From: Verrucomicrobiota bacterium
GTDB taxonomy: Bacteria; Verrucomicrobiota; Verrucomicrobiia; Limisphaerales; CAIMTB01
Direction: 5' to 3'
Assembly: GCA_963205105.1 (NCBI GenBank)
Contig: CAUJJW010000096.1
Location: forward strand, 1-34,909
DNA: 34,909 nucleotides
The notes beneath the pieces were generated by a model. It had not been told where the DNA came from, made no database searches, and was given only the letters and a program-made list of their open reading frames with translations. A program made the translations under genes and the position numbers. Of this stretch, positions 9,015-17,149 are shown in pieces. The first letter of the stretch is position 1. Each line of letters begins with the position of its first letter.

Positions 9015-9726
9015 GGAAATCCTCACCCGCTGGCGCCCCGGTGCCCACCTGGACTCGGAACCCGAGGTCCAGCAGGCGCAGCACGTCGCGCAGTCCGACC
9101 CCGAAACCGCCCGGTGGCTCGAACGCCACCGCCAGTTCCAGGACGCCACCTCCCAGGCGCTCCGACAACTGCCCGTGCCCTCCGATCTCGCCCGTCACAT
9201 CCTCGCGCACCAACCCGTCCTCCGGCCTGTTTTCCGTTGGACCCAACCCCTCCGATTCGCCGCCGCCGCCGCCCTGGTCGCCGCCGCGTTCTGGCTCTGG
9301 TCCGTCCTCCAGGTCGCCCCCGGCTCCGACTACACCATCTTTCGCAGCCGCATGGTCCGGGCCGCCATCCGCGAATACCGCATGGAGATCACCACCAACG
9401 ACCTGCCCACCATCCGATCCTACCTTGCCAGCCATCAGGCCCCCGCGGATTTCGAGTTCCCTTCCGGCCTCGCCAGCCTGCCGCCCATCGGCGCTGGGAC
9501 CCTCAGCTGGCAGGGCGGTCGAACCACCATGGTCTGCCTCGATGGCGGTCCCGATGGCATGCTCTACGTGTTCGTTGTGCCCGAAACCGGGCTTTCCTCC
9601 GCACCCCCCACCGAAACCGAATTCGCCCGCGTCAACCGCCTGTCCACGGGCACCTGGTCGCACAACGGCAAAACCTACGTCGTCGCCTCCTCCGCCAGCC
9701 TGGAGGCCATCCAGAAGTACTTCTAG
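8995..9726 (+). CDS. Putative membrane-anchored anti-sigma factor
   Basis: A 243-residue protein with a short charged cytoplasmic N-terminus (1-85), one membrane helix at about 86-106 (FAAAAALVAAAFWLWSVL) and a periplasmic domain of about 135 residues. It overlaps the ECF sigma gene by 20 bp, the classic sigma/anti-sigma arrangement. No HxxxCxxC zinc anti-sigma motif is present, so it is not a ZAS-type protein by sequence. The N-terminal segment (DPETARWLERHRQFQDATSQALRQL) is helical and could bind the sigma factor. The periplasmic part resembles sensor regions found in Verrucomicrobiota anti-sigma-like proteins, recalled only in outline. The function rests on context and topology. Confidence 0.7.
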   Translation: MERAQAKEILTRWRPGAHLDSEPEVQQAQHVAQSDPETARWLERHRQFQDATSQALRQLPVPSDLARHILAHQPVLRPVFRWTQPLRFAAAAALVAAAFWLWSVLQVAPGSDYTIFRSRMVRAAIREYRMEITTNDLPTIRSYLASHQAPADFEFPSGLASLPPIGAGTLSWQGGRTTMVCLDGGPDGMLYVFVVPETGLSSAPPTETEFARVNRLSTGTWSHNGKTYVVASSASLEAIQKYF

Positions 9727-9729
9727 CCC

Positions 9730-10605
9730 TCAGGGAGCACTGCTGGTCGCCGGCGAAACCGCCCGCGTCGCCCGCCACATCAGCCAATCAAAATCTTCCT
9801 GCTCCCCGGCCGGAATCGCCATCGGAAGGTCCGCCGCATCAGGCCGCGCCGCGGGCTTGGTCAACGCCCGGCGCCATCGATGCTGTTCCCCATGTCCGTC
9901 CAGGAACGAAAGCACCACCCCGCCCCCGTGATTCGATCCCGGCAGGTCCACCCATTCCGGCTGCGCCAATCGATTCAGAAAATACCCGTCATTGATGCTG
10001 TCCGGATGCTCGTCGATGAAGGTGAAAATCGCCGAGGCGATGCGGATGTCCCCCAGTCGGAGGTACTGCCGATACGAGGGATTGTTGGTGTTCCTGCCTC
10101 CCTGGAGAAACTGCCCCGCATCCCCGACCATCGCGTTCAACGACACACTGCGCAGCCTCGCCTCCCAACCCGCCGATCGTTGAAGGGGACTCAGCACCCG
10201 ATCCGCCGGGCACCGATAGACTCCCGTGCCTCCCGATAAAAACGGCCCAAGCCCACCCGCCCGCAACCACGCCACATTGGTGTTCGATGCATCCAGTTCC
10301 CAGTTCAGCAGACTGGTCGCCCAGTTGTCGAAACGCCCCGACTCAATGGCCTCCAGAATGCCGCTCGCGCCATGGTTGTAGGGCAGTCGGTCCTCGGCAT
10401 CCCCCGCATACAGGTGGAGCGCCAGGGAAAGCTGCCGGTGATTCGCCAGGCAAACCGCCGCCTGCCCCTTGGCCCGCGCCCGTCCCAACGCCGGCAGCAG
10501 CATCGACGCCAGCACCCCGATGATCGCGATCACGACCAGCAGCTCGACCAGGGTAAATCCCCCCGGCTTACCGAACCGATTCCTGGCCTCCTCTGCGCGC
10601 ACCAC
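9730..10605 (-). CDS. Pseudopilin-like protein with prepilin cleavage site and H-x9-DG motif
   Basis: A 291-residue protein with a type IV prepilin/pseudopilin leader. Gly16-Phe17 form the cleavage site and Glu21 is the conserved +5 residue (GGFTLVELLVVIAIIGVLAS), followed by the hydrophobic stalk helix to about residue 40. The body contains VYRCPADR, and near the C-terminus NHGGGVVLSFLDG, a His-x9-Asp-Gly motif. This is the typical form of the large expanded families in Planctomycetes and Verrucomicrobiota. It should be processed by a prepilin peptidase such as the one encoded at 21410-22543. The start is GTG 10605. Its stop lies 3 bp from that of the convergent anti-sigma gene. Whether such proteins form filaments is not established; they may be surface or secretion-linked. 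Confidence 0.88.
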   Translation of the reverse strand: MVRAEEARNRFGKPGGFTLVELLVVIAIIGVLASMLLPALGRARAKGQAAVCLANHRQLSLALHLYAGDAEDRLPYNHGASGILEAIESGRFDNWATSLLNWELDASNTNVAWLRAGGLGPFLSGGTGVYRCPADRVLSPLQRSAGWEARLRSVSLNAMVGDAGQFLQGGRNTNNPSYRQYLRLGDIRIASAIFTFIDEHPDSINDGYFLNRLAQPEWVDLPGSNHGGGVVLSFLDGHGEQHRWRRALTKPAARPDAADLPMAIPAGEQEDFDWLMWRATRAVSPATSSAP

Positions 10606-10859
10606 CCCCGGACATGCCCCAATCCCTCCACCCTGGCGAGGTCATTCTTCTGTCCTATCTTGCGCCGTCGTGTCCGCTCAGGCCCACACCATGTCTTGGC
10701 GTGCATCCCCGGCGCTCAACCGGCATGAATTTCGAAAAACGTCATTCGTCCCCCAAAACCGGCAACTCACCCAAAAAACCCGCCATCTCGCCCCAATCCT
10801 CGTTTGGTTCCCCGACCGATTCACATACTCCGCCCCAAGCCGATCGCTGAACCGATCGA

Positions 10860-13763
10860 ATGTTTCGTATCATGAGTTCTGAAACGCCATCTCCCGCACC
10901 CGTGCGACGCGCTTACGTTCGAGCCGTCGGCCCCCGGCTGCGACTCGTCCTGTTCACCGTTTTCGGCCTGTTCGCCCTGCTGGGCGCCAATTCGGCCTAC
11001 CTGTCCGCCATCACCTTCCTCGAATGGTTTCAGCGGCCCACCCTGTACCAAAACTACTTTTACCAGGTCATGTTCGGCCTGCACCTGGTGCTCGGTTTCA
11101 TCTTCATCGTCCCGTTCCTCGCCTTCGGCTTCATCCATCTCAAGAACTCCCGCCACCGACCCAACCGCCGGGCCGTCCGCGTCGGGTATGCCCTCTTTGT
11201 CGCCGGCATCGTCATCCTGGTCACCGGCGTCGCCCTGACCCGCATCGACATCTTCCAGTTCAAAAACCTCGGCCTCAAAGACCCCCAGGCCCGTTCCATC
11301 GCCTATTGGGCGCATGTCGCCGCTCCCCTGCTCTGCATCTGGCTTTACGTACTTCACCGCCTCGCCGGCCCACGCATCCGCTGGCGCATGGGCCTAGGCG
11401 GGGCCGCCGCCGCCGCCGCCGTGGTGATCGCCATGGTCTTCTTCCATTCGCTTCACCCCCAGAAAAGCCAGCTCGCTTCCAAAGAGGGCCGCCAGTACTT
11501 CCACCCGTCGAGCGCCAAGACCGTCTCCGGCAATTTCGTCCCCGCCGAAACCTTGATGATGGACGACTACTGCAAGAAGTGCCACGCGGACGTCTACACC
11601 GGCTGGTTCCACAGTTCCCACCGCTTCAGTTCCTTCAACAACCCGTTCTACCTCTTCGCCGTCAACGAAACCCGTCAGGTCAGTCTCGCCAAGGATGGCG
11701 ACGTCAAACGCTCCCGCTGGTGCGCCGGTTGTCATGATCCCGTCCCCTTCTTCAGCGGAGCCTTCGACAACCCGGCCTTCGACATGACCAATCATCCCAC
11801 CGCCCAGGCCGGCATCACCTGCACCGCCTGCCACGCCATCACGTCCGTCGACAGCCCCATCGGCAACGCGGACTACACCATCGACGAACCGATCCATTAC
11901 CCCTTCGCCTATTCCACCAACCGCGCCCTCCAGTGGATCAACAATCAGCTGGTCAAGGCCAAGCCCGAGTTCCACAAGCGCGTCTTCCTCAAGCCCTTCA
12001 TGAAGTCCGAGGAATTCTGCGGCACCTGCCACAAGGTCAGTCTCCCCGGCGAAGTCACCCAGTATAAGGAATGGCTCCGCGGCCAGAACCACTACGACAC
12101 CTTCCTGCTCAGCGGCGCCGGACACGGCGCCCGATCGTTCTACTACCCCCCGAAGGCCGAGGAGAATTGCAACGGCTGCCACATGCCCCTCCAGCCTTCC
12201 CAGGATTTCGCCGCCAATTTCTTCAACCCCACCAACACGTCCCAACGCTACATCCACGATCACCTCTTCGCCTCCGCCAACAACGCCCTCCCCCACCTCC
12301 GTGGCGAACAGCACGTCGTCCAACGCCACGCCGAGTTCGGCACCAACTCCGTCCGCGTCGACATCTTCGGCGTCAAGGAGGGCGGCACCATCGACGGACG
12401 CCTCATCGGCCCGCTCCGACCCGAGGTCCCCGCCCTCAAACGCGGCGAAACCTACCTGCTCGAAGTCGTCCTCCGCACCTTGCGCGTCGCCCACCCCTTC
12501 TCCCAGGGAACCGTCGATTCCAACGAAATCTGGGTCGACGTGCTCGCCCGCAGCGGCCAACGCATCGTCGCCCGCAGCGGCGGCCTCGGATCCCACCGCG
12601 ACGTCGATCCCTGGTCCCACTTCGTCAATGTCTACATGCTCGACAAGGAGGGCAAACGCATCGACCGCCGCAATCCCCAGGACATCTTCACCCCGCTCTA
12701 CAACAACCAAATCCCCCCGGGCGCCGGCTTCGTCGTCCATTACAGTTTCACCGTTCCCGAGGACCTGGACGCACCGCTCGATTTCGAGGTGAACCTCAGT
12801 TACCGCAAGTTCGACACCATCTACTTCAATTACGTCTACGGCTCCGGTTACACCAACGGCGCCCCCTTCCAACGCACCAACGATCTGCCCATCCGCATCA
12901 TCGCCCGCGATGCCGTCCGCTTCCCCATCGACGGCGTCCCGACTTCCTCCGTCACCAACCTCGCTTCCACCATCCCCCCCTGGCAGCGCTGGAACGACTA
13001 CGGCATCGGCCTCCTCAACAAAGGCGATAAAGGCAGCGAAAAGGGCGAACTTATCCAGGCCACCCACGCCTTTGAACAAGTCGAACAACTCGGACGCTTC
13101 GACGGCCCCATGAACCTCGCCCGCGTCTACTTCAAGGAGGGCCGCCTCAACGACGCCGTCGCCGCCCTCCGCCGCGCCGCCGATACCAATTCGTTCTCAC
13201 CCCCCGTCCCCCGCTGGACCCGCGCCTGGTTCACCGGCCTCGTCAACAAACAGAATGGCTTCCTCGACGAAGCCATCGCCGAGTTCACTTCCATCCTCGA
13301 GGACCGCTACCCGGAACTCGACCAGCGCGGCTTCGACTTCAGCCGCGATTACGAGGTGCTCAACGAACTGGGACAAACGTTGTTCGAACGAGCGAAGATG
13401 GAGCGCGGCGCCCAACGGAAATCGGATCGCGAACGGTTCCTCCAGGAAGCCATCCGACGCTTCCAACAAACCCTCGCCATCGACCCCGAAAACGTCACCG
13501 CTCACTACAACCTGGGACTCATCCATGCCCAACTCGGCGACGAACCCCGGGCGAGCGAACACCGCCGGCTTCATGAGAAGTACCGTCCGGACGACAACGC
13601 CCGTGACCGGGCGGTGACCGCCGCCCGCCTGCGTGATGCAGCCGCCGACCACGCCGCCCAGGCCATCGTGATCTACCCGCTCCAGCGTCCCGGCGCACCG
13701 GGTCTGCCGCCACCGCGAAACCCCGCGTCAGTTGCGGCGGACGTCTCGCGTACCGTCGAGTGA
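10860..13763 (+). CDS. Membrane-bound pentahaem cytochrome c with C-terminal TPRs
   Basis: A 967-residue fusion. Residues 28-55, 71-93, 108-127, 148-168 and 180-196 are hydrophobic, with His in or near the helices (GLHLVLG, FIHL, AHVAAP, VLHRL), resembling a b-type cytochrome membrane anchor. Five haem c motifs follow: C238-H242 (CKKCH), C288-H292 (CAGCH), C321-H325 (CTACH), C387-H391 (CGTCH) and C437-H441 (CNGCH). Residues from 470 to 700 are beta-rich. The C-terminal part, from about 720, contains TPR-like helices (DGPMNLARVYFKEGRLNDAVAALRRA; AIRRFQQTLAIDPENVTAHYNLGLIHAQLGD). It probably carries electrons between the quinone pool and periplasmic partners, while the TPRs mediate assembly. 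ATG at 10860 or 10872 are both possible starts. The 254-bp upstream gap shows no clear promoter. Confidence 0.85.
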   Translation: MFRIMSSETPSPAPVRRAYVRAVGPRLRLVLFTVFGLFALLGANSAYLSAITFLEWFQRPTLYQNYFYQVMFGLHLVLGFIFIVPFLAFGFIHLKNSRHRPNRRAVRVGYALFVAGIVILVTGVALTRIDIFQFKNLGLKDPQARSIAYWAHVAAPLLCIWLYVLHRLAGPRIRWRMGLGGAAAAAAVVIAMVFFHSLHPQKSQLASKEGRQYFHPSSAKTVSGNFVPAETLMMDDYCKKCHADVYTGWFHSSHRFSSFNNPFYLFAVNETRQVSLAKDGDVKRSRWCAGCHDPVPFFSGAFDNPAFDMTNHPTAQAGITCTACHAITSVDSPIGNADYTIDEPIHYPFAYSTNRALQWINNQLVKAKPEFHKRVFLKPFMKSEEFCGTCHKVSLPGEVTQYKEWLRGQNHYDTFLLSGAGHGARSFYYPPKAEENCNGCHMPLQPSQDFAANFFNPTNTSQRYIHDHLFASANNALPHLRGEQHVVQRHAEFGTNSVRVDIFGVKEGGTIDGRLIGPLRPEVPALKRGETYLLEVVLRTLRVAHPFSQGTVDSNEIWVDVLARSGQRIVARSGGLGSHRDVDPWSHFVNVYMLDKEGKRIDRRNPQDIFTPLYNNQIPPGAGFVVHYSFTVPEDLDAPLDFEVNLSYRKFDTIYFNYVYGSGYTNGAPFQRTNDLPIRIIARDAVRFPIDGVPTSSVTNLASTIPPWQRWNDYGIGLLNKGDKGSEKGELIQATHAFEQVEQLGRFDGPMNLARVYFKEGRLNDAVAALRRAADTNSFSPPVPRWTRAWFTGLVNKQNGFLDEAIAEFTSILEDRYPELDQRGFDFSRDYEVLNELGQTLFERAKMERGAQRKSDRERFLQEAIRRFQQTLAIDPENVTAHYNLGLIHAQLGDEPRASEHRRLHEKYRPDDNARDRAVTAARLRDAAADHAAQAIVIYPLQRPGAPGLPPPRNPASVAADVSRTVE

Positions 13764-13773
13764 CGCGGCTTCC

Positions 13774-13854
13774 CATGAACCGGTCGTCCGTAGCGGCGGG
13801 CGTCCCGCCTGCCGTAGAGGGGGGCGTCTCGCCCCCCGGAATCCCCGGTTCAAG
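13774..13854 (+). repeat. Double-hairpin palindromic element, copy 1
   Basis: The left arm CATGAACC (13774-13781) and right arm GGTTCAAG (13847-13854) form an imperfect terminal inverted repeat. Between them lie two tight hairpins: GGCGGGCGTCCCGCC (stem 6, loop 3) and GGGGGGCGTCTCGCCCCCC (stem 8, loop 3). Each is preceded by GTAG. The predicted fold is a closing stem plus two hairpins, that is, a three-way junction. A spacer carrying GTGAGCAGGTCGATTTCGAA follows, then the next CATGAACC at 13891. Confidence 0.85.
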
Positions 13855-13890
13855 GGCCGTGAGCAGGTCGATTTCGAACAGGTGGCTCTC

Positions 13891-14010
13891 CATGAACCGT
13901 GCCTCCCATCGTCATCGTATTCCTAATCCTAATCGTAATCCCCCCGCCTCCTCCCCGGTTCATGGCCCCAATACGTGTCCAATTTTGGAAAACGCGCCTC
14001 TCCATGAACC
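13891..14010 (+). repeat. Variant repeat unit with arms but different core
   Basis: CATGAACC (13891-13898) and GGTTCATG (13957-13964) are a perfect 8-bp inverted pair, but the two-hairpin core is replaced by an AT-richer stretch (TCGTATTCCTAATCCTAATCG). A further CATGAACC occurs at 14003-14010, so the spacing is close to the 117-bp period of complete units. It reads like an element whose interior was exchanged while the arms were kept. Confidence 0.55.
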
Positions 14011-14046
14011 TTGCCACGCAAGCCGCGGCGAGGGTTGAAACGGGCT

Positions 14047-14081
14047 CCCTCACCCCGGCCCTCTCCCGGGGGGAGAGGGAG
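14047..14081 (+). repeat. Second hairpin repeat family, forward copy
   Basis: CCCTCACCCCGG is followed by CCCTCTCCC (14059-14067), loop GGG, and GGGAGAGGG (14071-14079), a perfect 9-bp stem. The same element occurs in opposite orientation at 33192-33224 and in diverged form at 14191-14221. It is a short intergenic palindrome of a kind common in high-GC genomes. No transposase is nearby. Confidence 0.75.
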
Positions 14082-14190
14082 ACGCGTCCTGCCCTCGGGG
14101 ACATGCCTGTGCCCGGTTCTTCCGAGCCCTCTCAACTCGTTCCAGCGAACGCCTGCCTCAACCCTGCAAACCTCGCGGAGCATTTTCTCC

Positions 14191-14221
14191 TTCTCCCTCC
14201 GGGAGAAGTCCGGGATGAGGG
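14191..14221 (-). repeat. Second hairpin repeat family, diverged inverted copy
   Basis: TTCTCCC, loop TCC, GGGAGAA form a 7-bp stem (14191-14207), followed by GTCCGGGATGAGGG, the degenerate reverse-orientation counterpart of the copy at 14047-14081. The two face each other about 110 bp apart, a BIME-like arrangement. Confidence 0.6.
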
Positions 14222-14241
14222 CCGCCCGCTCCACTCCTCTC

Positions 14242-14322
14242 CACGAACCTCCCATCCGTAGCGGCGGGCGTCCCGCCTGCGGTAGAAGGGGGCGTCTCGC
14301 CCCCTGGAATCCCCGGTTCATG
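14242..14322 (+). repeat. Double-hairpin palindromic element, copy 2
   Basis: The left arm is CACGAACC (14242-14249, one base off), followed by the two-hairpin core from GTAGCGG at 14258, and the right arm GGTTCATG (14315-14322). The second hairpin is one G-C pair shorter than in copy 1 (GGGGGCGTCTCGCCCCC), with both sides changed together, so pairing is kept. Its core starts 468 bp after that of copy 1, exactly four times 117. Confidence 0.85.
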
Positions 14323-14358
14323 GCCCGTGAGCAGTTCGATTTCGAACAGGTGGCTCTC

Positions 14359-14439
14359 CATGAACCTCCCATCCGTAGCGGCGGGCGTCCCGCCTGCCGT
14401 AGAGGGGGGCGTCTCGCCCCCCGGAATCCCAGGTGCATG
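14359..14439 (+). repeat. Double-hairpin palindromic element, copy 3
   Basis: The left arm is CATGAACC (14359-14366), the core begins with GTAGCGG at 14375, and the right arm is degenerate, GGTGCATG (14432-14439). The core lies exactly 117 bp after that of copy 2, so copies 2 and 3 are a direct tandem pair with a shared spacer. It ends about 40 bp from the stop of the minus-strand orphan gene. Confidence 0.85.
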
Positions 14440-14481
14440 GACCCAACGCGCGAGACTTCTGTTCGATCGTTGCGTCCCCAC

Positions 14482-15327
14482 TCAGTTCTGCTGGCCGTTC
14501 ATCGACTTTGCGGAACGCGTGTCCACCACGAGTTCCTCCACCCAGCTGCGGTGCAACGCAAAGGTCAGGCTCAACACTGAAGCGCCCGCCGGCGGCACCA
14601 GCCCGAACGCGTAATGTTCCCCGCTCCACAGCCCGGAACGCACGTCCGCCGTCCGCCCTAGCTCATCCACCGCCGACACCAAGGTCAACCGCCGGTCCGT
14701 GCCCTCCGGTGAGACCTCCACCCAAAGCGTGAACACACTCGAATCTCCGGTCCACCGGTTCCAAAGCTCCCGGAATTCCCCCGGAACAATCCCCCCAGGC
14801 GCCGTCAGTGAATGCAACCGGACCGTCGCCCCATCCACCTGGGCAGCGACCGCTGGCATTGCCAATGCCCCTCCGCGCCGCGGCAACGACAGAGGCTGCG
14901 GACGCCAAAGTTCGGATTCCTCGAAACCCGCCACCTTCGAAAACTCCACCCGCAGCCGACAGACGGTTTCCTCAGCTGCCATCGGCAAGACCACCTTACC
15001 TGCCTCCGCCTCCGGACCCTCCAACCCCTCGATCGCCCAAATCGACTTCGAACCGCTTTGCAGGCTGAGCATTTCAACCGTCTCAGCCCGCCACTCCGTG
15101 GTCCCTCTCCCCGACTCCTCGACCCCAAATCGCAGTTCCACGCCGTCCCCACGCCCATCCACGGCCTGCAAACTTGGCCCGTGCCGCCTCAACAAGCGGT
15201 CCCCCGATTCACATCCCTGACTGTTCTCGATCACCCGCTTCCAAAAGGCACCGGACCCTCGGGCGCGCCGAGAATCCCCCGAAACCCCTCCTAACCCCTG
15301 TTCCCGCTTCATGTAATATCGCTGCAT
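14482..15327 (-). CDS. Orphan protein of unknown function, beta-rich
   Basis: A 281-residue frame starting at ATG 15327. It is preceded by GGAGG (complement of 15332-15336) four bases upstream and by a promoter-like TTGACA element, which together favour a real gene. The first 60 residues are basic. The remainder looks beta-rich (GVELRFGVEESG, VEMLSLQSGSK, CRLRVEFSKVAGF, FTLWVEVSPEGTDRRLTLVS) and ends with LTFALHRSWVEELVVDTRS. No signal peptide or membrane helix is evident. A second in-frame ATG lies at residue 6. No family recognised. The 3' end is followed by the repeat mosaic. The AT-rich promoter region contrasts with the surrounding high-GC DNA, so the gene may be a recent arrival. Confidence 0.6.
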   Translation of the reverse strand: MQRYYMKREQGLGGVSGDSRRARGSGAFWKRVIENSQGCESGDRLLRRHGPSLQAVDGRGDGVELRFGVEESGRGTTEWRAETVEMLSLQSGSKSIWAIEGLEGPEAEAGKVVLPMAAEETVCRLRVEFSKVAGFEESELWRPQPLSLPRRGGALAMPAVAAQVDGATVRLHSLTAPGGIVPGEFRELWNRWTGDSSVFTLWVEVSPEGTDRRLTLVSAVDELGRTADVRSGLWSGEHYAFGLVPPAGASVLSLTFALHRSWVEELVVDTRSAKSMNGQQN

Positions 15328-15347
15328 ACGTCCTCCGTGGTACGCAG

Positions 15348-15378
15348 TATTTACTAGTTTGTTTTACATGTCTGTCAA
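15348..15378 (-). promoter_or_regulatory. Sigma-70-like promoter of the orphan gene
   Basis: On the minus strand a perfect TTGACA (complement of 15373-15378) is followed after 19 bp by TAAATA (complement of 15348-15353); a shifted -10 (AGTAAA) would give 17 bp. It lies about 20 bp upstream of the GGAGG/ATG start at 15327. It sits in a roughly 90-bp AT-rich island (15340-15430) that is conspicuous in this high-GC window. Confidence 0.5.
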
Positions 15379-15637
15379 TCGTCTTTTGAAGTGATTGCTT
15401 ATAAACCATTTACAAAACATGCATTCAACCATCCCAATCTCGATTCAGTTCCTGGCCGGGTTCCAGGGATCGGGATGCATCGGCCTGAGGAGCCTACCTC
15501 CCCGTCGGAGAGGAACCATTCCGGGAACATCCATGAAGCTCACGCCAGGCCGTTCTGTCCGCACAGCCAGATGACGCTCCCCGCCCGCTCCGCCAGGAGG
15601 CAAAGCGGCGTTGAGCCAATGCCCCAAGAAGCCGCCG
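15379..15637. other. Non-coding gap downstream of the MscS gene
   Basis: No credible gene is seen. The region begins with the AT-rich island (TTTACAAAACATGCAT and similar). It contains one hairpin at 15497-15513 (minus strand CCTCTCC, loop GAC, GGGGAGG; 7 bp with one G-T pair). This could end the secretin-MscS transcript, but there is no T-run and it lies about 125 bp beyond the stop codon, so it is not called a terminator. Confidence 0.4.
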
Positions 15638-17149
15638 CTATGCCCCCGAGTGAAAGCGGTCGCGAAGACTTGAGAAGAACGACCGCATGCCGTCGAGGAC
15701 CTGACGGACCATGGTGGGCTCGGCTGCGCAGGAATCCCCCTCGGTTGGCGCCGAGGCACCTGCCCAAACTTCCCGCCGTTGCGCCACAATCTCCGCCAGA
15801 CGCCACGCCAACTCCGGGCGATGGGCCAGCAGGGCGTTGATCTCCCGCGCCCCGATTTCATAAACGACCGTCTCAGTGGCCGCCAGAACGGTGGCCGACC
15901 GGAGTGCACCCGTCAGCAGGGACATTTCACCGAAGAAATCCCCGGGCTGCAGCTCCACCACCCGGACCGGTTTCGAGTCCGCTTTGTGACACCGGTAGAC
16001 TTCGAGCAGACCTTCGACGACCACGAACAGCGAGGATCCCTGATCCCCTTGACGCACCACGGCATCGCCGGCGGCAAAGGTTCGCTCCTGAGCCGCCGAG
16101 GCCAGACGGTCCAGTTCCTCCGGCAGCAGCGCGCCCAACAGTTCCACGCGGTTCAAGAGTTCCCGCCGGTCCCGATCGCGACTCAGCTGTCGCGCCGGCA
16201 TGCGCGCGAGATAAAGATCCTGCTTTGGGTAGGCCAGGCTGATGCCCGCGTGATACAGGTGCTGGAGAATGCTCAAGGTCACCTCGTGCCGGCCCCGCCG
16301 GGGTGTCACCCGGGTCGGATCCAGCCAGTACCTCACTTTGTACTCCACCCCCACTTCGGTGGGCTTGTCGATGTAGACCTTGGGCGGCGGCTCGTCCAAC
16401 GGCGCTCCGGAGGCGCGCGCGCCCGCGAGCAGGATTCGAAGCGCGCGCTCGGGCGGTATCCCAAACTCAATACAAAAGGTCGCTTCAAACCTGCTGACCG
16501 GCTCCGGAAGACTCAGGTTCACCATCAGGCTCAACGCCACGAGGTTGTTCGGCAACACCACCACCGTGTTGTCCACCGTCTTCAGCCGCGTCGATCGCCA
16601 GTTGATCTCCATCACCTCCCCACGCACCTGCTTCACACCACGGGGATAAACCTCGATCCAGTCCCCCTTCCGAAAGGGCCGGTCAATGTTGAGTGCGATC
16701 CCGGAGAAGACATCCGCAATGGTCCCGCGAATCGCCAGTCCCACCACAATGCCGAAGATGCCGGAGGAGACCCAAAGCCCCGTCACGTCCCTCTGAAACA
16801 CAATCCCCACAATCGTGATCCCGGCGATCAGGAACACGAGCGCCACCACCACATCCTTCAGTAGCCGCGGAACCGCGGTTCCGAATCGGGTCTCCACCAA
16901 ACCCCAGACCACCACCTCGATCAGCCGGACAACCAACCAGGCCAGGGTGAAACCGATCGCCGTTCCCAACCCCCAATAAATCAGCTTCTCGGAGAGCTCC
17001 CGCGCTTCGCCCCCATACCGCTCCAGCAACGTCCACCCCGGCACCAGCAACACTCCCAGCGTCAAGGCGGGCCAGAGCAGGCGTTGAACGGACTGCCACG
17101 GTTGGCGTCCATCCCCACTCGCACCGCTCGCTCTGTCGGATCGACTCAC
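15638..17149 (-). CDS. MscS-type mechanosensitive channel with C-terminal cyclic-nucleotide-binding domain
   Basis: A 503-residue inner-membrane protein. Hydrophobic segments lie at about 25-42, 57-85 and 98-118, and the pore-lining TM3-like helix at 123-157 (GLWVSSGIFGIVVGLAIRGT, then ADVFSGIALNID). The MscS beta domain follows with RPFRKGDWIEV, a GEVMEINWRSTRLKT block and VVLPNNLV. Residues 340-455 form a cNMP-binding domain whose phosphate-binding cassette is complete: FFGEMSLLTG with Arg417 in ALRSATV. Channels of this class may be gated or modulated by a cyclic nucleotide. Start GTG 17149 overlaps the secretin stop by 4 bp (GTGA), so the two are co-transcribed and probably translationally coupled. 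The ligand and stimulus are unknown. Confidence 0.9.
   Translation of the reverse strand: MSRSDRASGASGDGRQPWQSVQRLLWPALTLGVLLVPGWTLLERYGGEARELSEKLIYWGLGTAIGFTLAWLVVRLIEVVVWGLVETRFGTAVPRLLKDVVVALVFLIAGITIVGIVFQRDVTGLWVSSGIFGIVVGLAIRGTIADVFSGIALNIDRPFRKGDWIEVYPRGVKQVRGEVMEINWRSTRLKTVDNTVVVLPNNLVALSLMVNLSLPEPVSRFEATFCIEFGIPPERALRILLAGARASGAPLDEPPPKVYIDKPTEVGVEYKVRYWLDPTRVTPRRGRHEVTLSILQHLYHAGISLAYPKQDLYLARMPARQLSRDRDRRELLNRVELLGALLPEELDRLASAAQERTFAAGDAVVRQGDQGSSLFVVVEGLLEVYRCHKADSKPVRVVELQPGDFFGEMSLLTGALRSATVLAATETVVYEIGAREINALLAHRPELAWRLAEIVAQRREVWAGASAPTEGDSCAAEPTMVRQVLDGMRSFFSSLRDRFHSGA

Noticed and set aside
11394..13088. 564-codon minus-strand open frame
   Set aside because: Mirror of the multihaem cytochrome gene, which has clear CxxCH motifs; the antisense product is low-complexity Gly/Val/Asp-rich.
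13774..14439. CRISPR array
   Set aside because: Repeats are longer than CRISPR repeats, spacers between complete units are themselves conserved, and no cas gene is present.
13929..14580. Several open frames across the repeat region on both strands
   Set aside because: They read only the palindromic elements (IPGGETPPSTAGG and similar); the element is open in four frames, so this is not evidence of genes.
15497..15513. Intrinsic terminator after the MscS gene
   Set aside because: Hairpin stem is only 7 bp with a G-T pair, has no U-tract, and is far from the stop codon.
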